Source: Actinomadura roseirufa
GTDB taxonomy: Bacteria; Actinomycetota; Actinomycetes; Streptosporangiales; Streptosporangiaceae
Direction of reading: 5' to 3'
DNA: 38,028 nt
NCBI RefSeq assembly: GCF_900659635.1
Contig: NZ_CAACVB010000053.1
Span: 1 to 38,028 of the forward strand
Every line of letters begins with the position of its first letter. The stretch's first letter is position 1. Both the position numbers and the translations under genes were made by a program. This document shows positions 16,446 to 24,798 of the stretch, piece by piece. The notes under the pieces are model-generated. The model saw only the letters and a program-made list of their open reading frames with translations. It searched no databases and was not told the DNA's origin.

Positions 16446-16931
16446 CCGGCGGACGATCATCTCCAGGAGCCCGTAGGCGGCGACGGCCGGGAGCGGCCAG
16501 AGGACCAGCACGCCCTTGGCGCGCAGGTCGGCCACGCCCGTGGCGGTGGCGCCGTCGCGGCCGTGCCGGGCCGCGTCGTGGAAGGCGTCCAGCCCGATGA
16601 GATGGCCGGTCTTCCAGGCCAGCACCGCCGCGGCGGCGCCGCCGGCGGCCAGCCCGAGGAGCAGCGCCACGTCGTTGCCGCGCCCGCCGGCCAGATAGGC
16701 GGCGACGCCGGACGCGAGCCCGGCGATGAGGGCGATCACGGCGAACCGGGCGTCGATGCCGATCGGCCCCTGTCCCTCGGGGTCCGCCAGCAAAGGCTCA
16801 CCTTGGACTATTACATATGTCACCTTGGGGCTCATCTTGGCCCAGAGCAGCCCGGCCACGGGCCCGGAGAGCGCCACGATGGCGGTGGTGACCGCCCAGG
16901 TCGCGAAGAGCCTGCCGGCCGGTCGCCGCAC
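16329..16931 (-). CDS. Membrane protein, DUF2567-like
   Basis: A 200-residue protein with four likely membrane helices: about 10-31 (ATWAVTTAIVALSGPVAGLL), 62-84 (RFAVIALIAGLASGVAAYLA), 88-106 (LLLGLAAGGAAAAVLAWKT) and about 140-160 (LVLWPLPAVAAYGLLEMIV). After helix 1 comes an external PKVTYVIVQGEPLLADPEGQ, typical of the DUF2567-like actinobacterial proteins; function unknown. GTG 16931 has GGGAGGAG with 8-nt spacing. The C-terminal tail of about 38 residues is hydrophilic and encoded opposite the 3' end of ybaK, so it may be an extension caused by loss of an earlier stop. The stretch at 16795-16830 is AT-richer than its surroundings. Confidence 0.7.
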   Translation of the reverse strand: MRRPAGRLFATWAVTTAIVALSGPVAGLLWAKMSPKVTYVIVQGEPLLADPEGQGPIGIDARFAVIALIAGLASGVAAYLAGGRGNDVALLLGLAAGGAAAAVLAWKTGHLIGLDAFHDAARHGRDGATATGVADLRAKGVLVLWPLPAVAAYGLLEMIVRRLPPGDRGDGRPGEPDEVGGGELDLQSAPAGRDVDGGER

Positions 16932-17049
16932 CTCGTACGCTCCTCCCAGGAAGTGTCCTCTGACAGCGAAAGCCTAGCCTGCCCAGGTCAGCTGATCGAC
17001 AACCGAACGGCGCCCGGATTCCCTCCCACAGGCGCCCCGATCACTGGGA

Positions 17050-17055
17050 TAATGT
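17050..17055 (+). promoter_or_regulatory. -10 box of a leaderless promoter (TAATGT)
   Basis: TAATGT is followed by GCCCGAC (7 bp) and ATG 17063. The GTG at 17054 overlaps this box and is therefore an unlikely start. Confidence 0.55.
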
Positions 17056-17062
17056 GCCCGAC

Positions 17063-17767
17063 ATGTCCGGATTCAGCCCCGCGTTCGAACGCCTCGGCGC
17101 CGCCCTGGCGGCCGTCGTCCTGCAGCAGCAGGAGACCCTCGCCGAGTTCCTCCCGCGCGAGGACTGGAGCGCCGACCTCACCGCCCGCACCTACGCCAGC
17201 GGCGGGGTCGCCGTGCGGGTGTCGCTGCTCGGCAGCTACGCCGCACGCGAGCGCACCTGGCTGTGGGGCTGGGCCAACCCCCAGTTCGGCGACGCGCATC
17301 CCGCCGTCGCCCCGACACTGGTCATCCGGGCCCTCGGCGAGCGGCTCGGGATCACCGAGTTCACCACCCCCGAGGTCGACCTGTCCTGGTACGACGGGCC
17401 CGCCGGGCACGGCGGCGAGCTGGTCGCGATGGCGGCCGGCGGCGTGCTGAGCGGCGCCGGCTACATCGGCGCCGGCTACGACGGCGGCTCGGCCTACCTG
17501 CACGTGGACGACCCGCAGGCCCCGCCCGCGGGCTGGGACCCGATCCCGGTGCCCCGGCTGCTGGCCAGCGCGGCGAGCCTCTTCCCGCACGAGCCGCGCC
17601 TCACCCTCGCGGGGCTGCTGTCCCACCACCGCGTCCCCTACCGGCAGACCGACACGCTGACCGAGCTGGCCCTGCCCGAGGGCGGCACCGCCCGCGCCCA
17701 CTTCGACGGGCTCGGACGCTTCGTCGACTGGGAGGCCGAGCTCCGCCCGGCCGCCCTCAGCGGCTGA
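17063..17767 (+). CDS. DUF6882-like protein of unknown function
   Basis: A 234-residue cytoplasmic protein. It has the pattern I associate with DUF6882: an N-terminal helix (FSPAFERLGAALAAVVLQQQ), SADLTARTYASGGVAVRVSL, the Trp-rich core ERTWLWGWANPQF, and the strand-helix segment TPEVDLSWYDGPAGHGGELV, then AGYIGAGYDGGSAYLHVDD. No catalytic residues are apparent and no function is known to me. It starts leaderless at ATG 17063 and is transcribed alone, followed by the 232-bp regulatory region of the phosphoesterase gene. Confidence 0.65.
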   Translation: MSGFSPAFERLGAALAAVVLQQQETLAEFLPREDWSADLTARTYASGGVAVRVSLLGSYAARERTWLWGWANPQFGDAHPAVAPTLVIRALGERLGITEFTTPEVDLSWYDGPAGHGGELVAMAAGGVLSGAGYIGAGYDGGSAYLHVDDPQAPPAGWDPIPVPRLLASAASLFPHEPRLTLAGLLSHHRVPYRQTDTLTELALPEGGTARAHFDGLGRFVDWEAELRPAALSG

Positions 17768-17885
17768 CCCTCCCCGCGCGCCTCCCGCGGAGCCCGTGCG
17801 TCACCGGATGCGCGCGTCTCATCGGGCGGTCGCCATATGCGCGTGTCACCGTCCGTATGCCAGTCATACCGTCCACCGATGATCT

Positions 17886-17918
17886 GTTCACACACGATTC
17901 GGCGGTCGTTGACCCGGC
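17886..17918 (+). promoter_or_regulatory. Probable PHO box: three 11-bp direct-repeat units
   Basis: GTTCACACACG (17886-17896), ATTCGGCGGTC (17897-17907) and GTTGACCCGGC (17908-17918) are in exact 11-bp phase. PhoP-binding sites in Streptomyces consist of 11-bp units beginning GTTCACC, so units 1 and 3 match well and unit 2 poorly. The downstream gene encodes an exported phosphoesterase, which suits phosphate control. Confidence 0.45.
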
Positions 17919-17957
17919 TCGGCCGCGCCGGTCCGGCCCCCGCTCCTAGCGTTCCCC

Positions 17958-17977
17958 CTGATCAGGCCCCTGATCAG
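17958..17977. promoter_or_regulatory. Inverted repeat at the 5' end of the phosphoesterase transcript
   Basis: CTGATCAGG and CCTGATCAG, 2 bp apart, form a perfect 9-bp-arm inverted repeat; each arm contains the palindrome CTGATCAG. It lies 6 bp after TAGCGT (17947-17952), a possible -10, and just before the ribosome binding site, an operator-like or mRNA-hairpin position. Confidence 0.45.
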
Positions 17978-17999
17978 CAGCGCGGAGGGAGCACCAGGA

Positions 18000-19895
18000 G
18001 TGGCCAGCACACAGAACGTCCAGGACGAGCCGGAGGGCACGGGCACCGGGCGGAGGGCGTTCCTCCTCGGCACCGGCGCGATCGGCGCCGGCGCGGCCAT
18101 CGCCGCCACGGAGGCGGCCGCCGGGTTGGCCACCGCGCCCCCGGCCGCCGCCGGGCCCGGGACCGCCGGCCGGGACCCCGGCCCGGACGGGTCCACGTTC
18201 ACCATCGCGGTGATGCCGGACACCCAGTACCTCTTCGACGGCGACAGCATCCGGCCGGAACCGGTCGAGGCGTCCTTCCGGCACATCGTCGACCGGCGCG
18301 AACGCGACAACATCGTGTTCGTCGCCCACCTCGGCGATCTCGTCCAGAACGCGGGCGCGGGCGAACTGGAGGCGATAGCCCGGACCTTCCGGACGCTCGA
18401 TCGCAAGGGCATGCCCTACTCCGTCCTCGCGGGCAACCACGACATCGACTCCCGGACGGACGACCAGCGCGGCCGCACCCCCTACCTGGACAACTTCGGC
18501 CCGCGGCGCTACCGGCGGATGCCGACGTTCGGCGGCGCCTCCCCCGACGGCTACCACACCTACCACCGGTTCGGCGCGGCCGGACGGGACTGGCTCGTCC
18601 TCGCCATGGACTGGCGGGCCTCCGACCAGGGCTTCGCGTGGGCGCGGAACGTCCTCAGGAGCCACCCGAAGACCCCGGCCATCCTCACCACCCACGAGAT
18701 CGTGTACACCGGCGAACGCGGCGGGGACGCGGTGTTCTCCGAGTACGGGGAGCGGCTCTGGAAGGAGCTCATCGCCGGGAACGACCAGATCTTCCTGTGC
18801 CTCAACGGCCACTTCTGGCCGCCTGCGCGGACCACCCGCAAGAACGAGGCGGGCAACGACGTCCACGTGCACATCACCAACTACCAGGACCGCTACTTCG
18901 GCGGCGCCGCGATGATCCGCCTCTACCGCTTCGACCTGGCCCGCGACACGATCGACGTGGAGACCTTCGCGCCGTGGGTGACCGGCCGCGACCAGGACGA
19001 GCTGAACGCGATGGAGCGCCGCGAGCTGATCCTCACCGGCCCCGACGACCGGTTCAGCGTGCCGCTCGACTTCGACCGCCGCTTCGCCGGGTTCGCGCCC
19101 GCGCCGGCCCGCCCCGCCCGCCCGGCCAAGGCACTTCTCCTGCCCGGGACGGTCGCGTACTGGCGCTTCGACTCCGGGCGCGCCGACGGGACGCCGCTGG
19201 CCGGGAACGACCGGGTCGACGACCTGTCCGGGCAGGGAAACCACCTGGTCCCCAGGGCCGCCCCCGGCACCCCCGCCGGGACGCTGCGCTGGTCGTCAGA
19301 GCACCACCCCGACCAGCCCGGCCACGGCAGCCTGCTCTTCGGCGGCACCAAGAACCCGCTGCGCGGCGCCTACCTGGAGACCGAGGCGAACGCGCCACTG
19401 AACAAGGCCGCCTTCCCCAAGGGCTACACCGTCGAGGCGTTCTTCAAGACCCCGGCCGACTGGGACCCGGGCCAGAACGGGTGGGCGGCACTGCTCAGCC
19501 GATGGGGCATGGCGGGCCAGGCCGGCAAGAAGCAGGGCGACCCGGAAGAACCCGTCGCCACGCTCGGCCTCTCCCCCGGCAGGGAGCTCCAGTGGGCGGT
19601 CTACCCCCTCGACCGGGACGGCTCGGTCACCAACTGGGGCCACGAACTCCCGCTCGGCGCCTGGTGGCACGTCGCCGTCGTCAACGACGGCCGCCGAACC
19701 ACCATGTACATCGACGGCTGCCCCGTGGCGCGCAACCCCGCCACGCGCAACAGGGGCCTCACCACCCTCGGCCTCCCATGGCTCCTCGGCGGCTACGAGT
19801 ACGGCGGGAAACTCGACCAGGTACTGCACGGCTGGATCGGGGACGTCCGCGTCGTCGACCGCGCCCTCCCCGTCCGCGACTTCATGCTCACCTAG
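18000..19895 (+). CDS. Tat-exported metallophosphoesterase with C-terminal LamG-like domain
   Basis: A 631-residue secreted enzyme. GTG 18000 follows GGAGGGA with 10-nt spacing. The signal peptide has the twin-arginine motif GRRAFLLGTGAIG. A calcineurin-like phosphoesterase domain (about 60-350) shows IAVMPDTQYL (Asp-X-Gln rather than Asp-X-His), VFVAHLGDLVQNAG, SVLAGNHDID, ILTTHEIVYTGE and LCLNGHFWP, the ordered metal ligands. A concanavalin-like (LamG/jellyroll) domain (about 380-631) shows GTVAYWRFDSG, DLSGQGNHLV, YTVEAFFKTPADW and WWHVAVVNDGRRTTMYIDG. It probably releases phosphate from organic phosphoesters outside the cell, with the LamG part binding a surface or glycan; the substrate is unknown. 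A PHO-box-like site upstream fits phosphate starvation control. Confidence 0.88.
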   Translation: MASTQNVQDEPEGTGTGRRAFLLGTGAIGAGAAIAATEAAAGLATAPPAAAGPGTAGRDPGPDGSTFTIAVMPDTQYLFDGDSIRPEPVEASFRHIVDRRERDNIVFVAHLGDLVQNAGAGELEAIARTFRTLDRKGMPYSVLAGNHDIDSRTDDQRGRTPYLDNFGPRRYRRMPTFGGASPDGYHTYHRFGAAGRDWLVLAMDWRASDQGFAWARNVLRSHPKTPAILTTHEIVYTGERGGDAVFSEYGERLWKELIAGNDQIFLCLNGHFWPPARTTRKNEAGNDVHVHITNYQDRYFGGAAMIRLYRFDLARDTIDVETFAPWVTGRDQDELNAMERRELILTGPDDRFSVPLDFDRRFAGFAPAPARPARPAKALLLPGTVAYWRFDSGRADGTPLAGNDRVDDLSGQGNHLVPRAAPGTPAGTLRWSSEHHPDQPGHGSLLFGGTKNPLRGAYLETEANAPLNKAAFPKGYTVEAFFKTPADWDPGQNGWAALLSRWGMAGQAGKKQGDPEEPVATLGLSPGRELQWAVYPLDRDGSVTNWGHELPLGAWWHVAVVNDGRRTTMYIDGCPVARNPATRNRGLTTLGLPWLLGGYEYGGKLDQVLHGWIGDVRVVDRALPVRDFMLT

Positions 19896-19906
19896 CCGCG
19901 GACCCG

Positions 19907-19933
19907 CCGGGCCGGCCGCCATGGCCGGCCCGG
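19907..19933. terminator. Bidirectional terminator hairpin between the phosphoesterase gene and dnaE
   Basis: CCGGGCCGGCC (19907-19917), loop GCCAT, and GGCCGGCCCGG (19923-19933) form a perfect 11-bp stem in the 45-bp gap between convergent stop codons. No U-run. Confidence 0.65.
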
Positions 19934-19940
19934 CCACGGG

Positions 19941-22900
19941 TCAGCCCAGGCAGGACGGGCCGAGGAGCTGCTTCAGATCACCCATCAGCGCCGGGGACGG
20001 CGCGACGCGGAGCTTGTCGTCCAGCCGCACCACCGTCGTGCGCGGCCCGTTCTGCAGGTGCAGATGCACCTCGGCGCTGCCCGGATGAGTGATCAGCACC
20101 TCCTTGAGGCGCGTCACCGTCGGCGGCGTGCACCGGCCGAGCGGCAGCGTGACCGACAGCGGACCGGTCGCGTCGGTGATCGTGAGGTCCGGCTGCGTCA
20201 CCTCCATCGCGATGATCTTCGCGACGTCCTCGCGCCGGTCCAGCCGCCCCTTCACCACCAGGATCGCGTCCTCGGCCAGCAGCGTCGAGCAGAGCTGGTA
20301 GGACGAGGGGAAGCACATCACCTCGATGGAACCGCCGAGGTCCTCCAGCTGGAACATGGCCCACGAGTTGCCCTGCTTGGTGACCTTGCGCTGCAGGCCC
20401 GACAGCAGCCCCGCCACGATCACGACCTGACCGTCCGGGCGCTCCCCGCCGTTCAGCACCGCGATCGTGCAGTCCGCCTCCCGCTCCAGGATGTGCTCGA
20501 CGCCGAGGAGCGGATGGTCGGAGACGTACAGCCCGAGCATCTCCCGCTCGAACGCCAGCAGCGTCGTCTTGTCCCACTCCTCGCCCTCGGGGATCGCGAC
20601 GGCGAAGGCGTCCTCGCCGCCGTCGTCCTCCAGCGCGCCGAACAGCGAGTCCTGGCCGATCGCCTCCTTGCGCTTGATGTCGATGACCGAGTCGATGGCC
20701 TGCTCGTGCACCATCAGCAGCGCCTTGCGCTCGTGCCCGAGCTCGTCGAACCCGCCCGCCTTGATCAGCGACTCCACGACCCGCTTGTTGCACACGATCG
20801 GCGGGACCTTGTTGAGGAAGTCGTTGAAGTCGCCGTAGGCGCCCTTCTCCTTGCGCGCCGCGACGATCCCGTCGACCACGTTCGTGCCGACGTTGCGTAC
20901 CGCCGACAACCCGAACCGGATCTCGGTGTCACCGAGCGGGGTGAAGTCGGCCTCGGACGTGTTCACGTCCGGCGGCAGCACCTTCAGGCCCATCCGGCGG
21001 CACTCGCTCAGATAGAGGGCGCTCTTGTCCTTGTCGTCACCGACGGAGGTGAGCAGGCCCGCCATGTACTCGGCCGGGTAGTTCGCCTTCAGGTAGGCCG
21101 TCCAGTAGGACACCAGCCCGTACGCCGCGCTGTGCGCCTTGTTGAACGCGTAGTCGGAGAACGGGACGAGAATGTCCCACAGCGTCTTCACGGCCTCCTT
21201 GGAGAAACCGCTGTCGATCATCCCCTGCTCGAAGCCGACGAACTGCGCGTCCAGCTCCGCCTTCTTCTTCTTGCCCATCACACGGCGCAGCAGGTCCGCC
21301 TTGCCGAGCGTGTACCCCGCGACCTTCTGCGCGATCGCCATGACCTGCTCCTGGTACACGATCAGGCCGTAGGTCGTGTCGAGGATCTCCTTGAGCGGCT
21401 CCTCCAGCTCCGGATGGATCGGAGTGATCTCCTGCTGGCCGTTCTTGCGCAACGCGTAGTTGGTGTGCGAGTTCGCGCCCATCGGCCCCGGCCGGTACAG
21501 CGCGCCGACGGCGGAGATGTCCTCGAAGTTGTCCGGCTTCATCAGCCGCAGCAGCGAGCGCATCGGGCCGCCGTCGAACTGGAACACCCCGAGCGTGTCA
21601 CCGCGGGCCAGCAGCTCGTAGGTCTTCGCGTCGTCCAGCTTCAGCGCGAGCAGGTCGACATCGACGCCCTTGTTCTTCTTGATGCCCTTGAGCGCGTCGT
21701 CGATGATCGTCAGGTTCCGCAGGCCCAGGAAGTCCATCTTCAGCAGGCCGAGCGTCTCGCAGGTCGGATAGTCGAACTGCGTGATGATCGCGCCGTCGGC
21801 GTCCCGGCGCATGATCGGCACATGGTCGGTGATCGTCTCACCGGACATGATGATCCCCGCCGCGTGCACGCCGGTCTGCCGGATCAGCCCCTCCAGGCCC
21901 TGCGCCAGATCCATGATCTGCTTGACGTCGGTCTCTTCCTCGTACAGCTTGCGCAGCTCCCCCGCCTCGCCGTGGCGCGGGTGCTTGTCGTCGAAGATCC
22001 CCGACAGCGGGATGTCCTTGCCCATGACGGCCGGCGGGAACGCCTTGGAGATCCGGTCGCCCAGCGCGTACGGAAAGCCCAGGACGCGGCCCGCGTCCTT
22101 GATGGCGGCCTTCGCCTTGATGGTGCCGAAGGTGGCGATGAAGGAGACCTTGTCGGCCCCCCACTTCTCCGTCGTGTACCGGATGACCTCGGCCCGCCGG
22201 TCTTCAGGGAAGTCGATGTCGATGTCGGGCATCGACGCGCGCTCCGGATTCAGGAACCGCTCGAAGATCAGCCCGTGCGGGATCGGATCCAGGTCCGTGA
22301 TGCCCATCGCGTACGCGATCAGCGACCCCGCCGCGCTCCCCCGGCCCGGCCCGACCAGGATCCCGTTCTCCTTCGCCCACATGATGAAGTCCGCCACGAC
22401 GAGGAAGTACGACGGGTACCCCTTGCCGAGAATGACGCCCATCTCGTACTCGGCCTGCTCCCTGTACCCCTCGGGCAGACCCTCCGGAAACCGCCGCTCC
22501 AGGCCCTTCCAGACCTCCTTGCGGAACCAGCTCTCCTCCGTCTCCCCCTCCGGCACGGGAAAACGCGGACTGAGATCCCGGTACTCGAACATCCCCGCCG
22601 GATCCACCTTCTCGGCCACCAGCAGAGTGTTACGGCACCCCTCCAGCCAGATGTCGGACGAATCGATCGAACGCATCTCGTCCGCGGTCTTGATGTAGTA
22701 GCCGCTCCCGTCGAACCGGAAACGATCGGGATCCGCGAGCTGCTTGCCCACCTGCACGCACAACAGCGCGTCATGCGCCGTCGCCTCCGACTCGTGCGTG
22801 TAATGCGAGTCGTTCGTCACCACCGGCCGGATGTTCAGCTTCTTACCGATGTCGATCAAGCCCTGCCGGACCCGGCGCTCGATGTCCAGGCCGTGGTCCA

Positions 22901-23471
22901 TCAGCTCCAGGAAATAGTTGTCCTTGCCGAGGATGTCCTGGAACGTGGCCGCCGCCTTCAGCGCCTCATCGAACTGCCCCAGCCGCAGCCGCGTCTGCAC
23001 CTTCCCGGACGGGCAGCCCGTCGTCGCCATCAGGCCGTCCGCGTGCTCGGCGAGGAGCTCCTCGTCCATGCGCGCGTACTTGAACACGAACCCCTCGGTG
23101 TACGCGCGGCTCGACAGCTTGAAGAGATTGTGCAGACCCGTACGGTTCCGCGCCCACAACGTCTTGTGATTGATCAGGCCGCCACCCGAAACGTCATCGC
23201 GCTTCTGGCTCGGCTCACCCCACTGAACCTTCTTCTTATGAAAGCGCGACTCCGGCGCCATGTACGCCTCGATGCCGATGATGGGCGTGACACCCGCCGC
23301 CGTCGCCTTCTTGTGAAAGTCATAGGCGCCATGCATATTGCCGTGGTCCGTCATCGCGATCGCCGGCATCTCCTGCCGAGAGACCTCATCGAACATCTGC
23401 TTCAACCGCGCCGCCCCATCCAACATGGAGTACTCGGTATGAACATGTAGATGGACGAACGAATCGGCCAT
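19941..23471 (-). CDS. dnaE: DNA polymerase III alpha subunit DnaE (DnaE1 type)
   Basis: A 1176-residue replicative polymerase, normal length for the actinobacterial DnaE1. An N-terminal PHP domain opens with FVHLHVHTEYSMLDGAARL and has TDHGNMHG; retained metal ligands suggest it could proofread, as in mycobacteria. The polymerase core has RGSAAGSLIAY, catalytic aspartates in MPDIDIDFPEDRR (about residue 413) and LKMDFLGLRN (about 577), and PFSDYAFNKAHSAAYG (about 780). An OB domain (VIVAGLLSGLQRKVTKQG, about 1015) precedes the C-terminal tail. ATG 23471 has AGGAGG upstream and places the PHP motif right after the start. A monocistronic essential gene, divergent from nothing nearby. Confidence 0.98.
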   Translation of the reverse strand: MADSFVHLHVHTEYSMLDGAARLKQMFDEVSRQEMPAIAMTDHGNMHGAYDFHKKATAAGVTPIIGIEAYMAPESRFHKKKVQWGEPSQKRDDVSGGGLINHKTLWARNRTGLHNLFKLSSRAYTEGFVFKYARMDEELLAEHADGLMATTGCPSGKVQTRLRLGQFDEALKAAATFQDILGKDNYFLELMDHGLDIERRVRQGLIDIGKKLNIRPVVTNDSHYTHESEATAHDALLCVQVGKQLADPDRFRFDGSGYYIKTADEMRSIDSSDIWLEGCRNTLLVAEKVDPAGMFEYRDLSPRFPVPEGETEESWFRKEVWKGLERRFPEGLPEGYREQAEYEMGVILGKGYPSYFLVVADFIMWAKENGILVGPGRGSAAGSLIAYAMGITDLDPIPHGLIFERFLNPERASMPDIDIDFPEDRRAEVIRYTTEKWGADKVSFIATFGTIKAKAAIKDAGRVLGFPYALGDRISKAFPPAVMGKDIPLSGIFDDKHPRHGEAGELRKLYEEETDVKQIMDLAQGLEGLIRQTGVHAAGIIMSGETITDHVPIMRRDADGAIITQFDYPTCETLGLLKMDFLGLRNLTIIDDALKGIKKNKGVDVDLLALKLDDAKTYELLARGDTLGVFQFDGGPMRSLLRLMKPDNFEDISAVGALYRPGPMGANSHTNYALRKNGQQEITPIHPELEEPLKEILDTTYGLIVYQEQVMAIAQKVAGYTLGKADLLRRVMGKKKKAELDAQFVGFEQGMIDSGFSKEAVKTLWDILVPFSDYAFNKAHSAAYGLVSYWTAYLKANYPAEYMAGLLTSVGDDKDKSALYLSECRRMGLKVLPPDVNTSEADFTPLGDTEIRFGLSAVRNVGTNVVDGIVAARKEKGAYGDFNDFLNKVPPIVCNKRVVESLIKAGGFDELGHERKALLMVHEQAIDSVIDIKRKEAIGQDSLFGALEDDGGEDAFAVAIPEGEEWDKTTLLAFEREMLGLYVSDHPLLGVEHILEREADCTIAVLNGGERPDGQVVIVAGLLSGLQRKVTKQGNSWAMFQLEDLGGSIEVMCFPSSYQLCSTLLAEDAILVVKGRLDRREDVAKIIAMEVTQPDLTITDATGPLSVTLPLGRCTPPTVTRLKEVLITHPGSAEVHLHLQNGPRTTVVRLDDKLRVAPSPALMGDLKQLLGPSCLG

Positions 23472-23660
23472 GCCTGATGCGCCTCCTGCTGCTTCTCGCA
23501 TGCGACCGCCCGCGTGCCTCCGCACGCGTCGGCGCCATCGGTCCCCGGGGAAGATCGCCAGTCCGGACTACGCCGGACGACGCGGTCCTGGCAGCCTAAC
23601 CCGCTCCCCCGGACGCCGGGGCACCGACGCGCCGATGCCTCGTTCGTCCCATCTGTCCCA

Positions 23661-24503
23661 CTACCGCCGTCCGCTCACGGACGGTTGCGCGCCCCACGCG
23701 CTCTGGTAGGCGCCGGGCGGCACCCCGACGGCGCGCTTGAAATGCCGGGTCAGGTGCGCCTGATCGGCGAACCCCGTCCGGACGGCCACCTCCGCCGGAC
23801 GCAGGCCGTCCTCCAGCAGCGCGCGCGCCGACCGCACCCGCACCTGATTGAGGTAGGCGTGCGGAGGCAGGCCCACCGTTGCCCGGAACGCGCGGAGCAG
23901 CGGGAACGGCGCGGTCCCCACCGCCGCGGCCAGCTCCTCCAGCGACGGCGGCTCCACCAGGCTGGCGTGCAGGATCTCGCGGGCCGAGCGCACCACGGGC
24001 GGCAGCGCGGCCGTCCCGCCGCCTCCGAAGACGTGCCGCGCGTGCCGCGTCAGCAGCCGCGCCAGCGCCGTCCGCAGCAGCGTTGAGGCCGCCAGCGCGT
24101 CCCCCGCCTCCCCGGCCCGGTGCATCGTCCGCAGCGCCGCGGCCGTGGGCGGATCGTCCAGGACGGGCACCGGGAACGTCGGCGTCCCTCCCCGGGCCCC
24201 CAGCTCACCCGCGATCTCCTTCACGAGCGCCTCCGACGGGTACAGGACGCGATACGTCCAGCCCTCCGGCGTCCCCGCATAGCCCGTGTGCACCACGTCC
24301 GGGTTCACGACCGCGATGGACCCCGGCCCGGCGCGCTCGACGCCCGCCGGGTGGTCGAACTCCTCGACCCCCGTCTCCACCAGGCCGATCGTGTAGCCCT
24401 CGTGCGTGTGCCGGCTGAACCGGTGCGTCACGAACCGCGCACGCAGCAGGGGCACCTCGGGCAGCGCGGGAAGCCGCCAGTAGCGCGCGACCTCTCCCCC
24501 CAT
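23661..24503 (-). CDS. AraC-family transcriptional regulator
   Basis: A 280-residue regulator. The N-terminal cupin-like AraC_binding domain shows FSRHTHEGYTIGLVETG and PGSIAVVNPDVVHTGY, with the HxxH-type pocket. The C-terminal pair of helix-turn-helix motifs is PSLEELAAAVGTAPFPLLRA and VAVRTGFADQAHLTRHFKRA followed by VGVPPGAYQ, the family signature. ATG 24503 is chosen because TAGCAT lies exactly 7 bp before it; ATG 24512 would overlap that -10 box. It diverges from the leader ORF / chorismate mutase / azlCD block and may regulate it; AraC proteins beside azlCD are known, but this is an inference. Confidence 0.92.
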   Translation of the reverse strand: MGGEVARYWRLPALPEVPLLRARFVTHRFSRHTHEGYTIGLVETGVEEFDHPAGVERAGPGSIAVVNPDVVHTGYAGTPEGWTYRVLYPSEALVKEIAGELGARGGTPTFPVPVLDDPPTAAALRTMHRAGEAGDALAASTLLRTALARLLTRHARHVFGGGGTAALPPVVRSAREILHASLVEPPSLEELAAAVGTAPFPLLRAFRATVGLPPHAYLNQVRVRSARALLEDGLRPAEVAVRTGFADQAHLTRHFKRAVGVPPGAYQSAWGAQPSVSGRR

Positions 24504-24510
24504 ATCGGAC

Positions 24511-24516
24511 ATGCTA
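24511..24516 (-). promoter_or_regulatory. -10 box of a leaderless promoter for the AraC gene (TAGCAT)
   Basis: On the minus strand TAGCAT, then GTCCGAT (7 bp), then ATG 24503. Confidence 0.5.
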
Positions 24517-24583
24517 GCCAGGCCGCCGTCCCACGGGCCGGGACGATCCGCCCGGGAGTTGGCGTTCACCCGCGAGGCCGAAC

Positions 24584-24589
24584 TACGAT
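24584..24589 (+). promoter_or_regulatory. -10 box of a leaderless promoter for the 21-residue leader ORF (TACGAT)
   Basis: TACGAT, then CGGGCGC (7 bp), then ATG 24597. The promoter points at the chorismate mutase gene and would produce the structured leader described next. Confidence 0.5.
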
Positions 24590-24596
24590 CGGGCGC

Positions 24597-24662
24597 ATGG
24601 ATCGTCGCCATTCCAGGTTTACGCAGCCGGCTCCGGGTGAGCCGGTCGCCTCCACGACCTGA
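24597..24662 (+). CDS. Candidate 21-residue leader peptide before chorismate mutase
   Basis: ATG 24597 to TGA 24660-24662, reading MDRRHSRFTQPAPGEPVAST plus a final Thr. The start is at the predicted transcription start. Codons 7 and 8 are AGG TTT; TTT is unusual for Phe in this GC-rich sequence and is the only Phe codon. There is no Trp or Tyr. A ribosome paused at codon 8 (24618-24620) would cover the 5' arm (24626-24637) of the first hairpin. There is no similarity to a protein I recognise; it is called only because of its position in an attenuator-like layout. Confidence 0.4.
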   Translation: MDRRHSRFTQPAPGEPVASTT

Positions 24663-24713
24663 GCGACGACCCCGGAGCCGGCCAAGGCAGAGCCCCTCGG
24701 GCTCTGCCTTTTC
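24626..24713 (+). promoter_or_regulatory. Attenuator-like RNA before chorismate mutase
   Basis: Stem 1: GCCGGCTCCGGG (24626-24637) with its exact complement CCCGGAGCCGGC (24671-24682). Stem 2: AAGGCAGAGCCC (24684-24695), loop CTC, GGGCTCTGCCTT (24699-24710), then T's. Alternative pairing: CGGAGCC (24673-24679), the 3' side of stem 1, can pair with GGCTCTG (24700-24706), the 3' side of the terminator, with one G-U. This gives the 1:2 / 2:4 competition logic of ribosome-mediated attenuators. The leader ORF covers the first arm. Confidence 0.45.
24684..24713 (+). terminator. Strong intrinsic terminator upstream of chorismate mutase
   Basis: A perfect 12-bp stem, AAGGCAGAGCCC and GGGCTCTGCCTT, with a 3-nt loop, followed by a T-run (24709-24713 region reads TTTTCTC). 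It is the only textbook U-run terminator in the window and no complete long gene on this strand precedes it, which points to attenuation or a short RNA. Confidence 0.75.
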
Positions 24714-24798
24714 TCATGATCGAGACGCCTCATCGGCGAACGCGGCCCCGGGCACGGATCCCTTGCGCGTACGGCCGCCGCAACAGAGGGAGACCCAC

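Noticed and set aside
20058..23450. A 1130-residue open frame on the plus strand opposite dnaE
   Set aside because: It mirrors the third-position GC bias of dnaE, is Arg/Leu/His-rich with no domain, and dnaE on the other strand has complete catalytic motifs.
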